A stretch of DNA of 64,000 bases from Thermoanaerobacterium saccharolyticum. Its GTDB lineage: Bacteria; Bacillota; Thermoanaerobacteria; Thermoanaerobacterales; Thermoanaerobacteraceae. Positions 7,320-15,649 of this stretch are shown here, piece by piece. Position 1 is the first letter of the stretch; each line of letters begins with the position of its first letter. The notes under the pieces are model-generated. The model worked only from the letters and a program-made list of their open reading frames with translations, had not been told where the DNA came from and did no database searches. The stretch lies in NCBI RefSeq assembly GCF_000747665.1, contig NZ_BBKT01000002.1, positions 1 to 64,000 on the forward strand, written 5' to 3'. The position numbers and the translations under genes were made by a program.

Positions 7320-9173
7320 GCATTTATCTTCAATATCATCGTCATCATGAAGTTGCAGTGGCATGGTCGCAACCACAATGTGCTTATGCTTTAACAGTTC
7401 CTTTTCTATATAAACCCTCGTCTTATTGTGAAGAATGTTGTGCCACCTTTTCCTGACTACAAACTGCGGCAATATTACTGTTATCATGTCTCCTTTTTTG
7501 TAATTGTACTCCTCAGACTCTATAAACTTAAGAAGCGGTTCAACGATTCTCCTAAATGGCGAATATTTGACAATAAGCGGTATGTCAGTGTTTAGCATTG
7601 CATATCTCTTTTTTATCTTTTCACCGCTTTCCTCATCTATAGACACATTAAAAGCAATAACATGCTCCGAAATCGTCCTAGCATACCTTAAAGCCCTGAT
7701 ACTGGCTTTATTGATGCTTTCTATTGGGACTATTACCCTATTGCGATAATGATTTTCTGAGATCTTTATGCACTGAAGGTCTTCAGGGCTTACTCTAAGC
7801 TGTACAGCCACAGCTCTGTAATGCTTATTTATTTTAAGCATCATAAATACCAAAACAGGTATAACTATTATTACAATCCAAGCACCTTCTCTAAACTTCG
7901 TGATACCTACTATTATAACAACTATTGCAGTCACAATAGCACCTGTGCCATTTATAATAGCCTTTATAAACCAGTTTTTGCTTCTCGTCGTTATCCATCT
8001 CTTTGCCATGCCTGTCTGCGATAAAGTAAATGATATGAATACGCCAATTGCATAAAGTCCTATTAAGGAAGTAACATTGGCCCTGAATGCCACAATAAGA
8101 ACAGTAGCCAAAACTGAAAGCAATATTATGCCGTTTGAATAGCTTAACCTGTCACCTCTTTTGTTAAGCTGCCTCGGCATGTGCCCTTCTTTTGCCATTA
8201 TTGCAAGTAAAAGAGGAAATCCTGAATAAGCGGTATTAGATGCCATTACCAATATTATAAATGTTGTTGCGGTAATGTAGTAGAACATGAAACCTCTACC
8301 AAATATTTCGTTTGCTAATTGTATGATTACAGCTTTGTCACCTGCAGTAATGTGATACATGCTTATAAGGACAGATATGCCACCGAATGAAATCAAAACT
8401 ATGGAAGACAGCAAAATCAAGACAGTTATAGCCCTTTTCACAGATGGTTCTTTAAAATTCGGCACCGCATTGCTTACAGCTTCAACACCTGTCAAAGCAG
8501 AACACCCATTTGAAAAAGCTCTTAAAAGCAAAAATAGTGTAACTGGTTCAACAGCTTTTAAAGGTGTGGTAGGAGGCACATATCCTCCTTTTATCTTTAC
8601 AATACCTGCAATAAGCATCGTAACTATGCCAAAAACAAAAGCATACGTAGGAACACCAAAAATTCTGGATGATTCACGTATACCTCTCAAATTTCCTATC
8701 ATTAAAATCAAAACAATCGCAATGCATATAAGTATTGAGTAAGGCCTTAAAAATAAAAATGCAGATGTTATCTGATCAACACCTGATGACACACTAACTG
8801 CCACTGTCAAAATATAGTCAACAGATAGTGCAGCACCAGCTACTACTCCTGCTATTTTCCCTAAGTTGTCAGATGCGACTATGTAGGCGCCTCCTCCATT
8901 TGGATAATTTTCTATTGTCTGTATGTAAGAAAAAGTTAATATCAATAATAGACTGATAATGGCAGCAGAAATATAAAGTAGGTTTTTATACGCCATAAAG
9001 CCTATTGCAGGCAGCAAAACTAATAAGATTTCCTCGCCGGCATAAGCCACAGAAGAAATCGCATCGCTGGACAGTATAGGAAGTCCCCATATTACGCCGT
9101 ATTTCTCATTTTTAATAGCCTTATTTGTCAGTGGTCTACCTATTAAAGCCCTTTTAAATCTATTAAACATCAT
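7305..9173 (-). CDS. APC-superfamily permease with C-terminal USP-like cytoplasmic domain
   Basis: The 622-residue protein has about twelve membrane helices over residues 25-440, with the APC features SSDAISSVAYAGEEIL and ENYPNGGGAYIVASDNLG, followed by about 170 soluble residues (from VIVPIESINKASIRALRYAR) that resemble a universal-stress-protein fold. This form occurs in Firmicute amino-acid or potassium carriers; the substrate cannot be named. GGAGG lies 4 bases before ATG 9173 and 7 bases before ATG 9170, so either could be used. The gene stands alone and converges on ltaE. Confidence 0.85.
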   Translation of the reverse strand: MMFNRFKRALIGRPLTNKAIKNEKYGVIWGLPILSSDAISSVAYAGEEILLVLLPAIGFMAYKNLLYISAAIISLLLILTFSYIQTIENYPNGGGAYIVASDNLGKIAGVVAGAALSVDYILTVAVSVSSGVDQITSAFLFLRPYSILICIAIVLILMIGNLRGIRESSRIFGVPTYAFVFGIVTMLIAGIVKIKGGYVPPTTPLKAVEPVTLFLLLRAFSNGCSALTGVEAVSNAVPNFKEPSVKRAITVLILLSSIVLISFGGISVLISMYHITAGDKAVIIQLANEIFGRGFMFYYITATTFIILVMASNTAYSGFPLLLAIMAKEGHMPRQLNKRGDRLSYSNGIILLSVLATVLIVAFRANVTSLIGLYAIGVFISFTLSQTGMAKRWITTRSKNWFIKAIINGTGAIVTAIVVIIVGITKFREGAWIVIIVIPVLVFMMLKINKHYRAVAVQLRVSPEDLQCIKISENHYRNRVIVPIESINKASIRALRYARTISEHVIAFNVSIDEESGEKIKKRYAMLNTDIPLIVKYSPFRRIVEPLLKFIESEEYNYKKGDMITVILPQFVVRKRWHNILHNKTRVYIEKELLKHKHIVVATMPLQLHDDDDIEDKCKKEQ

Positions 9174-9258
9174 AACGCCTCCGCTTATTAATAATAACTT
9201 ATTATAAATCATTATTAATTATTTATCAATATCAATTTATTTATATATTTTACTATTT

Positions 9259-9930
9259 TTACTGCCTTTCCTCTCTGTATTTATCCATTACGTGGGAAAA
9301 TATCTCAGCATTTGTAGGTGGAGTGTACGAAATAGCATTTGCGCCAGCCTCTATCGTCTCCATTATTGTCTCATCAGTAGGTCCTCCTGTGGCAATTATA
9401 GGTATATTAGGGCAAATATCCCTTACCTTTTTTACGATCTGCGGCGTCTTTTTAGCACCCGATATATTTAGAATTGTTGCGCCTGCATCTACGCGACCTT
9501 TTATGTCCTCATTTTCTGAAACAATTGTGACTATTATCGGTATGTCGATCGTAGATCTTATTTTTTTAATTATATCATTTGCAGTAGGTGCATTGACGAC
9601 GACACCCATAGCACCTTGAAATTCTGCATCAAGTGCTAAATTGACTACCCTCTTGCCTTGTGTAAGTCCACCGCCAACTCCGCTAAACACAGGAATGTCT
9701 GACGCCATAATTATAGCGTGTGTAATGACAGGCTGTGGTGTAAAAGGATAAACTGCTAATATGGCATTTGCATTTGTGTTTCTTATTATAGCTATGTCTG
9801 TAGTAAAAAGTATGGACTTTATCACTTTTCCATGTATTTTTATACCCGAAACATTTTGTATGACTTCTGGAACTCTGACCATTTTCTGCCTTAAAGGAGA
9901 CACTATCTCCGGTATTGATAAATTATCCAT
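9259..9930 (-). CDS. TIM-barrel protein of unknown activity, IMPDH/nitronate-monooxygenase-like
   Basis: The 223-residue protein has the repeated beta-alpha pattern of a TIM barrel, with GVVVNAPTANDI, ISGAKKTPQIVKKVRD and a phosphate-binding-type IIATGGPTDETIMETIEAGANAI near the C-terminus. Databases often call this family a hydrolase without evidence. ATG 9930 has GGAGGTG 7 bases before it; the longer frame would run into the response-regulator gene. It follows that gene by 58 bases, so it may belong to the two-component unit. The function is not known. Confidence 0.65.
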   Translation of the reverse strand: MDNLSIPEIVSPLRQKMVRVPEVIQNVSGIKIHGKVIKSILFTTDIAIIRNTNANAILAVYPFTPQPVITHAIIMASDIPVFSGVGGGLTQGKRVVNLALDAEFQGAMGVVVNAPTANDIIKKIRSTIDIPIIVTIVSENEDIKGRVDAGATILNISGAKKTPQIVKKVRDICPNIPIIATGGPTDETIMETIEAGANAISYTPPTNAEIFSHVMDKYREERQ

Positions 9931-9988
9931 ACATATCACCTCCGAAAATAAAGTTAAAGGCATATTGTAGTATACCACAACTTCGATG

Positions 9989-10633
9989 TCATTTAAACTG
10001 ATTTTTTTCTTTTCCATTTAAATAATAAATGGCAATTTGTGTCCTATGCTGAAGGGATGTCTTATCAAGTATAGACGATATGTAGTTTTTCACAGTTCCT
10101 TCTGAAATAAAAAGTTTATCAGCAATTTCTTTGTTGGAAAGTCCTTTCGATATGAGATCCATTATTTCTATCTCTCTTTTCGTGAACATCGACATGTCGA
10201 TTTTTGAACCATCACGCTTGTGAATCCCTTCTTTAATCTTATCAAGAACTACATCCTGTATGACCGAATTGCCTTCGTAGACCATTTTTATGGCATTCTT
10301 TATGTTTTCGGGAGAATTATTCTTCAAAAGATATCCTTTTGCGCCGCTCTTTATGGCATCTACTATGTATTCATCGTCGTCAAATGTAGTAAGTATCAAA
10401 ACCTTCGTCTTTGTACGACTGCATATTTCGTAAGATGCCTGCACACCGTTCATCACAGGCATTCTAACGTCTATCAGTGCAACATCAACTTTGTGATTTA
10501 AGCAGTAGTTTAAAGCTTTTAGTCCGTCGTCAACGCAAGACACTACTTCAAAATCTTTATCCATTTCCAATATGATCTTAAGACTTTCTCTAATAAGTGA
10601 ATCATCGTCGGCAATAATCATCTTAATCGGCAT
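9989..10633 (-). CDS. NarL/LuxR-family response regulator
   Basis: The 214-residue protein has a receiver domain with the acidic pair near residues 9-11 (IIADDDS), the phosphorylation site D in LIDVRMPVMNG near 55, T in LILTTFDD and K in GYLLKN, then a LuxR helix-turn-helix (TKREIEIMDLISKGLSNKEI ...). It is a DNA-binding activator or repressor controlled by the kinase encoded just upstream. Its ATG directly follows the kinase stop (TGAATG), with GGAGG inside the kinase gene, so translation is coupled. The nearest likely target is the adjacent ABC operon. Confidence 0.93.
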   Translation of the reverse strand: MPIKMIIADDDSLIRESLKIILEMDKDFEVVSCVDDGLKALNYCLNHKVDVALIDVRMPVMNGVQASYEICSRTKTKVLILTTFDDDEYIVDAIKSGAKGYLLKNNSPENIKNAIKMVYEGNSVIQDVVLDKIKEGIHKRDGSKIDMSMFTKREIEIMDLISKGLSNKEIADKLFISEGTVKNYISSILDKTSLQHRTQIAIYYLNGKEKNQFK

Positions 10634-11743
10634 TCAACATCCCTCCAATGGAAGCAAAAATATCACCGAAAATCCATTTGAACCATCTATAATGACTTTT
10701 CCTCCAACGCTTTCGCATCTCTCTTCGATGCCTTTAAGTCCAAGTCCTTTTCTTACAACATCAGTGCCAACGCCATTATCTTTCATTTCCACTTTAATAA
10801 ATTTATTAAGCACGTCAATGGTTAAGGAAACTTTAGTGGCTTTTGAATATTTCATGGCGTTTGTCAACAATTCCTTTACATTTTCCATTATGATATTCCA
10901 CTGTGAATATGTAATCTTATCAATAATACCAGTGTATTTTAGATTTGCAGAAATATGAGTCTTTAATGCAAAATCATCCAAAACAAGCTTCAATCTGTTA
11001 AGCCCCATCTGTTCCGGTGGTGGTTTTATCTCCCTTAATGCAATTCTTATGCTTTCAAGTCCATTTCGCAATGTGTCTATGGTGCTTTGGATCATCTTTT
11101 TTGCATCATCTTTGTTTCTATCCATTAGGACCTTCGAAGCTTCCAACTGCATCAAACTCCCTGATATAGTATGCCCAATATCATCGTGGATTCTCTGTGA
11201 CAGCTTATTTCTTTCTTCTAACTGCGTAGTGTATTTAAGCTGCCTTTCATACTCTTCATTTTTATCTATTCTTATATATAAATCCTGTACTTTCCACCTC
11301 AATTCATCGTTTCTCTTTTTTAAGCTTTCTAACTTATCGTATGACATTTTGCTGAGAAATAATATAAGGTACGACATCAACAATGTAATAATATATTCTG
11401 GCATCAATTCACTTTTAATAAATATCATAACTGAGAGCGAAACGACAAGGCTAAACAAATACGTAGTCAATCCCAAAAATATCTCATAAATATTAAGTGG
11501 AACTAAAAACACAAAAAAGCCGCTGACATAATTATACAAAAACAGCAACAAGCCCATGGACAGAAGCAACATAAGCTTTTTTATCATCCTTCCATTTGTT
11601 AAATAATACGCCATATTGATACAAATGTATAGAAGAATGAAACCAACAAACTCTGCCGGATATGTAGCCACATCTGTGTATATGTATTTTACAATAATGT
11701 ATAAAATAATGATCAATTTTGTCGCAATAATCCATATTTCCAT
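10634..11743 (-). CDS. NarL-type sensor histidine kinase
   Basis: The 369-residue membrane protein has about five or six hydrophobic segments in its first 150 residues, a short coiled coil, then a HisKA_3 domain with the phosphorylated histidine in SQRIHDDIGHTISG near residue 186 and an ATPase domain (MENVKELLTNAMKYSKATKV, DNGVGTD, GLGLKGIEERC). It has no extracellular domain, as in intramembrane-sensing kinases of the LiaS/LnrJ type that detect membrane stress or membrane-active drugs. It is co-transcribed with the response regulator. A TATAAT box lies about 25 bases before the start, but the -35 is poor. Confidence 0.9.
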   Translation of the reverse strand: MEIWIIATKLIIILYIIVKYIYTDVATYPAEFVGFILLYICINMAYYLTNGRMIKKLMLLLSMGLLLFLYNYVSGFFVFLVPLNIYEIFLGLTTYLFSLVVSLSVMIFIKSELMPEYIITLLMSYLILFLSKMSYDKLESLKKRNDELRWKVQDLYIRIDKNEEYERQLKYTTQLEERNKLSQRIHDDIGHTISGSLMQLEASKVLMDRNKDDAKKMIQSTIDTLRNGLESIRIALREIKPPPEQMGLNRLKLVLDDFALKTHISANLKYTGIIDKITYSQWNIIMENVKELLTNAMKYSKATKVSLTIDVLNKFIKVEMKDNGVGTDVVRKGLGLKGIEERCESVGGKVIIDGSNGFSVIFLLPLEGC

Positions 11744-11803
11744 AAAAATATCTCCTTGATAGACTAATTATATTTTATCCCAAAATGATTGTATTTGCAC
11801 CAT

Positions 11804-11830
11804 AAAAAAAAAATAAGGCTTAAAGCCTTA
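11804..11830 (-). terminator. terminator of the ABC-2 export operon
   Basis: TAAGGCTT / AAGCCTTA forms a hairpin followed by ten T residues on the minus strand, right after the second permease gene. It separates the ABC operon from the kinase operon. Confidence 0.85.
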
Positions 11831-11832
11831 AA

Positions 11833-12975
11833 TTATACAAAATCTGCCGTTTTATTAGACATCTTCATTTTATACGATGCAATCAGTATAAAAGTTAAAG
11901 CGAATGCCAGTAATATAAAAATATTCAGCAATACATCACTACTGGACGTGGCACCTTCTATTTTTGTTATGGCATCAATAGCCCATCTTTGCGGCATAAA
12001 ATATGAAACCTTTTGAAAAACCTTCGGCATGACTTCAATAGGCCAAAAAGCACCTCCCAACATACAGCTTGGAGTTATTATCAATGTCGATAATCCTCCA
12101 GATTGAGCAGTGGAATCGCTAAATGCTACGATAAGCATACTAAGCCCTATAGCAGATATCCCAAACACAACAAGAATTACAAATATTTCTAAAAAAGATT
12201 TGTCAAAAGGAAGCTTCAGAAACACAGCCAAAAGCAGCATGATAAGCCCTATCTGAAACAAAGTCACTATCATATTCACTATAAAGTTGCTTAATGCATA
12301 TACTATAGATTTGACGGGTGCAGCGTATATCCTGGAGTAAGTTTTATCTCGTTTTTCCTGCAGCATAAGCTCTGCTATCCTGCTCGTCCCCAACATCAAA
12401 AACATTATAAACATACCTACGCTGCGTGTCATTATATCGTTGATCACGCTTTTGTCTTTAACTGTGTATTCTCCTAATTTTATCAATGCATTTTTTTCGT
12501 ATTCTTGGTACATTTTATAAAACGTGCTGCTGTCCCCATTAGAAGAAATCGACAGGTATTTTAAATTGCTGATGTATTCATCAACATAACTTTTTACGGC
12601 CAAGGCGACCTCTTTGCCTTTGATAGACACGATTTGAACTTTTAAAGGTTTATCTTCAATTACATTTTTGCTGAAATCTTTTGGAAATATAATCGCAAAA
12701 TCGATATTTCCTTTTGTAACGTATTTATCCAAATTGCTTTTATCAATATTGACAACTTCGAACTTTTGAGAATCTTTAAATGAGTTTGCTAAGTCTTTTG
12801 ATAATATGCCTGTGTCGTTGTTTATGACCCCAATCGTTAATTTTGAAGTGCCAGACAGATTCATCGTCAAAACTACAAAAGGTATTAAAACCGACAACAG
12901 TATATAAATCAAATTCCCTTTTCTCCTGAAAAACAATTTTAAAGTATTCTTTACAAGAATAAAAGTATTTCTCAC
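11833..12975 (-). CDS. ABC-2 type permease subunit
   Basis: The 380-residue protein has one N-terminal membrane helix, a large extracytoplasmic loop (about residues 45-205) and five or six C-terminal helices, the YhgE/ABC2_membrane_3 layout seen in drug and lipopeptide exporters. MLGGAFWPIEVMPKVFQKVS before the last helix is typical. The start is a GTG at 12975, two bases after the stop of the preceding permease gene, with AAAGGAGG ten bases upstream. Together with the next two genes it forms one exporter, probably as a heterodimer of permeases. Confidence 0.88.
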   Translation of the reverse strand: MRNTFILVKNTLKLFFRRKGNLIYILLSVLIPFVVLTMNLSGTSKLTIGVINNDTGILSKDLANSFKDSQKFEVVNIDKSNLDKYVTKGNIDFAIIFPKDFSKNVIEDKPLKVQIVSIKGKEVALAVKSYVDEYISNLKYLSISSNGDSSTFYKMYQEYEKNALIKLGEYTVKDKSVINDIMTRSVGMFIMFLMLGTSRIAELMLQEKRDKTYSRIYAAPVKSIVYALSNFIVNMIVTLFQIGLIMLLLAVFLKLPFDKSFLEIFVILVVFGISAIGLSMLIVAFSDSTAQSGGLSTLIITPSCMLGGAFWPIEVMPKVFQKVSYFMPQRWAIDAITKIEGATSSSDVLLNIFILLAFALTFILIASYKMKMSNKTADFV

Positions 12976-12977
12976 GA

Positions 12978-14099
12978 TTAGAAAGCCTCCTTTCGGAACA
13001 AATAAGCGGCTAAAAACACGAAAACAAAGGCACATGCCAAATTAATGATTATCGCTAATAATACATCATTGTAGTTATTGGCAAAAGCCACATTTAATAT
13101 GGCTGAATTCGTCCATTTTATTGGTGATATGTCGGACAAATTTTTAAATAAACCTACCGCAGCGTCTACTGAAAAATAAGAACCACCCAAAAATGCTATA
13201 AAAGGAATTATTGCATTGACAATCCCTGAAGCAACGCCGCTGTTTTTAAATAAAAATCCGAGGCAGATTCCAAGACTTATAGAAAATATGATCTCACTTA
13301 TTATTATCAACGTGATTGTGTATATATCATTTCCCCAATAAGCTTTAAGTATAAACCTGCTGTACAGAAAAACTAAAATTGACTGCAAAAAAACTGATAG
13401 CGATGAACCTAAAATTTTTCCCAATAATATCTCATGTTTTTTAGCAAGGGTTGTAAGCATTCTATTGCCTGTATTTCTCACTCTCTCACTGTTTATAGAG
13501 TAAATGCCGCTTATAGAGCCATAAAGTATGATTAACGTCAACATGGTGATTGAATAGTAATCGTAAGAAGACGGCTGTCTCTCGCTATTTAACGACACTA
13601 TTTCCGCAAAGTCGTAATTGCCACTTACATTTATTTTTGATAATGATTGTGGATTTTCCTTTGCTACGACAGCAACAACATTAAATCTGTCAACAAAAGT
13701 TTTGAGAATCGTTTCAACAATGTTTGTATCAACAAAGTCTCTGTCGTTTTTGTAAAATACTATATTATTTCCTCTTAAGACAATGTAACCCGCACAATTA
13801 TACTTTACATTTCTAACATCGTTTATGCCACTGGCTATTTCTTTCACCTCATGAAACCTTATCCCCAGCTTCTCACAGCTATCCACAAAATTATTAAATC
13901 CTTTCGATAGCTCTTTGCTTCCGTTATCTGTGTATTCTACGCTGATATTGCTTATTTTGTGATCTCCATTAAATGTATTTGAAAAAGCAAAACCTAATAT
14001 AGTCATAAGGACTATGGGAAATAAAACCATGAATACCATAGCTTTCTTACTTCTAAAATTTTCCTTTATTTCTCTCAATGCGATTTTTAATACTCTCAT
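12978..14099 (-). CDS. ABC-2 type permease subunit
   Basis: The 373-residue protein is a paralogue of the next permease: one N-terminal helix, an external loop of about 150 residues, then a six-helix membrane domain with FLGGSYFSVDAAVGLFKNLS near residue 300. ATG 14099 follows AAGGTGG by 7 bases. It overlaps neither neighbour but sits only 12 bases after the ATPase gene, so all three genes form one operon. The cargo is probably an amphipathic antibiotic or lipid, judged from the LnrLMN (YfiLMN) arrangement of Bacillus. Confidence 0.88.
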   Translation of the reverse strand: MRVLKIALREIKENFRSKKAMVFMVLFPIVLMTILGFAFSNTFNGDHKISNISVEYTDNGSKELSKGFNNFVDSCEKLGIRFHEVKEIASGINDVRNVKYNCAGYIVLRGNNIVFYKNDRDFVDTNIVETILKTFVDRFNVVAVVAKENPQSLSKINVSGNYDFAEIVSLNSERQPSSYDYYSITMLTLIILYGSISGIYSINSERVRNTGNRMLTTLAKKHEILLGKILGSSLSVFLQSILVFLYSRFILKAYWGNDIYTITLIIISEIIFSISLGICLGFLFKNSGVASGIVNAIIPFIAFLGGSYFSVDAAVGLFKNLSDISPIKWTNSAILNVAFANNYNDVLLAIIINLACAFVFVFLAAYLFRKEAF

Positions 14100-14111
14100 G
14101 ATCAATCCACC

Positions 14112-15047
14112 TTAATCTCTTAATTTTCTACCTGTAAGCGTCAGAAATACCGTCTCTAAATCAGGCGTCTGTGTCTCAATGTTTTTGATAGCTATGCCAT
14201 CAGATGTAAAGTAGTGAATTATCTTGTCAAGGTTGCTGACATCCCTATAGCTTACGATTTTTACCGTATTTTCATCTATATCAATGCTTTTTACTCCGTT
14301 AATAGCTTTAAGTTTGTTTTCATCTATATTCGCCACTGAAGTGACAGTTATCATCACCGTATTCGTATCTGTAATGATTGATTTAAGTTCTTCTTTAGTG
14401 CCCTCGGCAATTATCTTTCCATGATCGATTATGGAGATTTTCGTGCATATGGCTTCAACTTCCTCCATGTAATGGCTTGTGTATATTACAGTGCTTCCCA
14501 TCTCATTTAGCTTTTTCACAGATTCTAAAATATGATTTCTTGATTGAGGATCTATGCCGACTGTAGGTTCGTCCAATATTATTATCTTCGGCTTATGCGC
14601 TATCGCACATGCTATATTAAGTCGCCTTTTCATTCCTCCCGAAAATTTATTTGCCATCCAATTTGCTTTGTCTTGTAGACCTACGAATTCCAACGCCATG
14701 TCAACACTTTCTTTAAGTTCTCTGCCTTTAAGTCCGTAAAGACTTGCAAAAAAGCTTACATTTTCGTATGCGGACAGTTCTCCATAGATAGCAATGTCCT
14801 GTGGCACAACGCCAATATTCATTTTAGCGAAATCAGGCTCTCTTTTTATGTCCCTCTCCATCACATAGACTTTTCCGCTGTCTATCTTCAAAAGCCCGCA
14901 TATTATATTTATAGCTGTACTTTTGCCAGCACCATTTGGACCTAAAAAGCCGTAAATCTCTCCTTCTTCAATTTCAAGATTTACATTGTCAATTGCCACT
15001 AAGTCCCCAAATCTTTTGGTCAATCTTTCAAATTTCACAGCTTTCAT
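14112..15047 (-). CDS. ABC transporter ATP-binding subunit
   Basis: The 311-residue ATPase powers the export complex made by the two following permeases. It has Walker A GPNGAGKST near residue 38, signature FSGGMKRRLN near 135, Walker B IIILDEP near 155 and the H-loop SHYMEE near 190, then a C-terminal extension of about 90 residues as in DrrA-type drug exporters. GGAG lies 7 bases before ATG 15047. An ATG two codons upstream is too close to the site. Confidence 0.93.
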   Translation of the reverse strand: MKAVKFERLTKRFGDLVAIDNVNLEIEEGEIYGFLGPNGAGKSTAINIICGLLKIDSGKVYVMERDIKREPDFAKMNIGVVPQDIAIYGELSAYENVSFFASLYGLKGRELKESVDMALEFVGLQDKANWMANKFSGGMKRRLNIACAIAHKPKIIILDEPTVGIDPQSRNHILESVKKLNEMGSTVIYTSHYMEEVEAICTKISIIDHGKIIAEGTKEELKSIITDTNTVMITVTSVANIDENKLKAINGVKSIDIDENTVKIVSYRDVSNLDKIIHYFTSDGIAIKNIETQTPDLETVFLTLTGRKLRD

Positions 15048-15109
15048 AAACATTCTCCTTTATTTGAATCTTACGTTTAAATCATATAACAAAAATTGAT
15101 CTTTATTAA

Positions 15110-15146
15110 GTACAAAAAGTCACTACTTGTATATGACTTTTGTCAC
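15110..15146. promoter_or_regulatory. inverted repeat upstream of the ABC operon, possible operator
   Basis: GTACAAAAAGTCA (15110-15122) and TGACTTTTGTCAC (15134-15146) are near-perfect inverted repeats with 11 bases between them. The site is 63-99 bases upstream of the ATPase start. It is a candidate site for the NarL-type regulator encoded downstream; this is inference from position and symmetry only. Confidence 0.45.
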
Positions 15147-15173
15147 AAAAAAAGAGACGGCCATAACCGTCTC
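15147..15173 (-). terminator. intrinsic terminator at the 3' end of the large structured RNA
   Basis: GAGACGG, a 6-base loop, CCGTCTC and seven T residues on the minus strand. It ends transcription coming from the 15.2-15.6 kb RNA region or from the UPF0173 gene further upstream. Confidence 0.9.
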
Positions 15174-15630
15174 CATGATTATATATAAAAAGGCTCGCAA
15201 TGATCTTCGCTTCAGCCTATATAAATCTTTGCACACCTGTATTAAATCAAACCTTATGACTTAATACAAGCATCTCAAAACCTATATAAACCTTTGCTCG
15301 ACCATTATAAATACCTTAGAAACCTAATATAATCTCTCGACTATATTAGACCTCCAGCCTAAGTACAACGCTAAGCTATACATCTGGCCTGCGGAACTTA
15401 TAATGATCTTAGCTCGACTATAATACATCTCTTTTAACCTTATATTAATCTCTATGACTAATATAAAGCCTTACAAGACATATTACAGTCTGCCCGCCGA
15501 CTGATATTGGACCATTAGATCCAATATCAATCTTTGGCCGATCATCTAAGAACTTTCGTCCTTAGATGATCTTGGCTCAACCATTGCGAACCTTACGATA
15601 TTATATTGTCCCGATTACGACATAATATAC
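15174..15630 (-). ncRNA. large multi-hairpin non-coding RNA, class unknown
   Basis: No convincing reading frame exists here. On the minus strand, AAGGTTCGCAATGG (15581-15594) pairs over 14 positions, two of them G-U, with TCATTGCGAGCCTT (15190-15203), which encloses about 400 nt. Inside are hairpins with perfect stems: 11 bp (15540-15550 with 15561-15571), 9 bp (15503-15511 with 15520-15528), and three of 8 bp (15440/15466, 15324/15349, 15238/15268), plus weaker ones. Several loops share GTC...AGAT, and stems are flanked by AAGAT/AAGGT and GG. An intrinsic terminator follows at once. It could be transcribed from its own start near 15600 (TATAAT at 15600-15605) or by read-through from the UPF0173 gene. 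It may be a member of a known large class such as ROOL or OLE; I cannot match it. Confidence 0.7.
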
Positions 15631-15649
15631 TTAAAAGCATGTGGTAAAT

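Noticed and set aside
8359-8742. Plus-strand frame of 127 codons inside the permease gene
   Set aside because: It mirrors the membrane-helix codons of the opposite strand; no start signal or domain.
9931-10017. N-terminal extension of the TIM-barrel protein
   Set aside because: The extension overlaps the response-regulator gene and a good ribosome-binding site precedes the internal ATG at 9930.
15180-15600. CRISPR array or protein-coding repeat region
   Set aside because: There is no identical direct repeat or regular spacer. The repeated units are hairpins with different stems, and all frames contain frequent stops.
15190-15600. Tandem tRNA or degenerate tRNA array suggested by GGTTCGCAATGG-like pieces
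   Set aside because: No unit forms an acceptor stem with T and anticodon arms; the piece instead pairs with the other end of the region.
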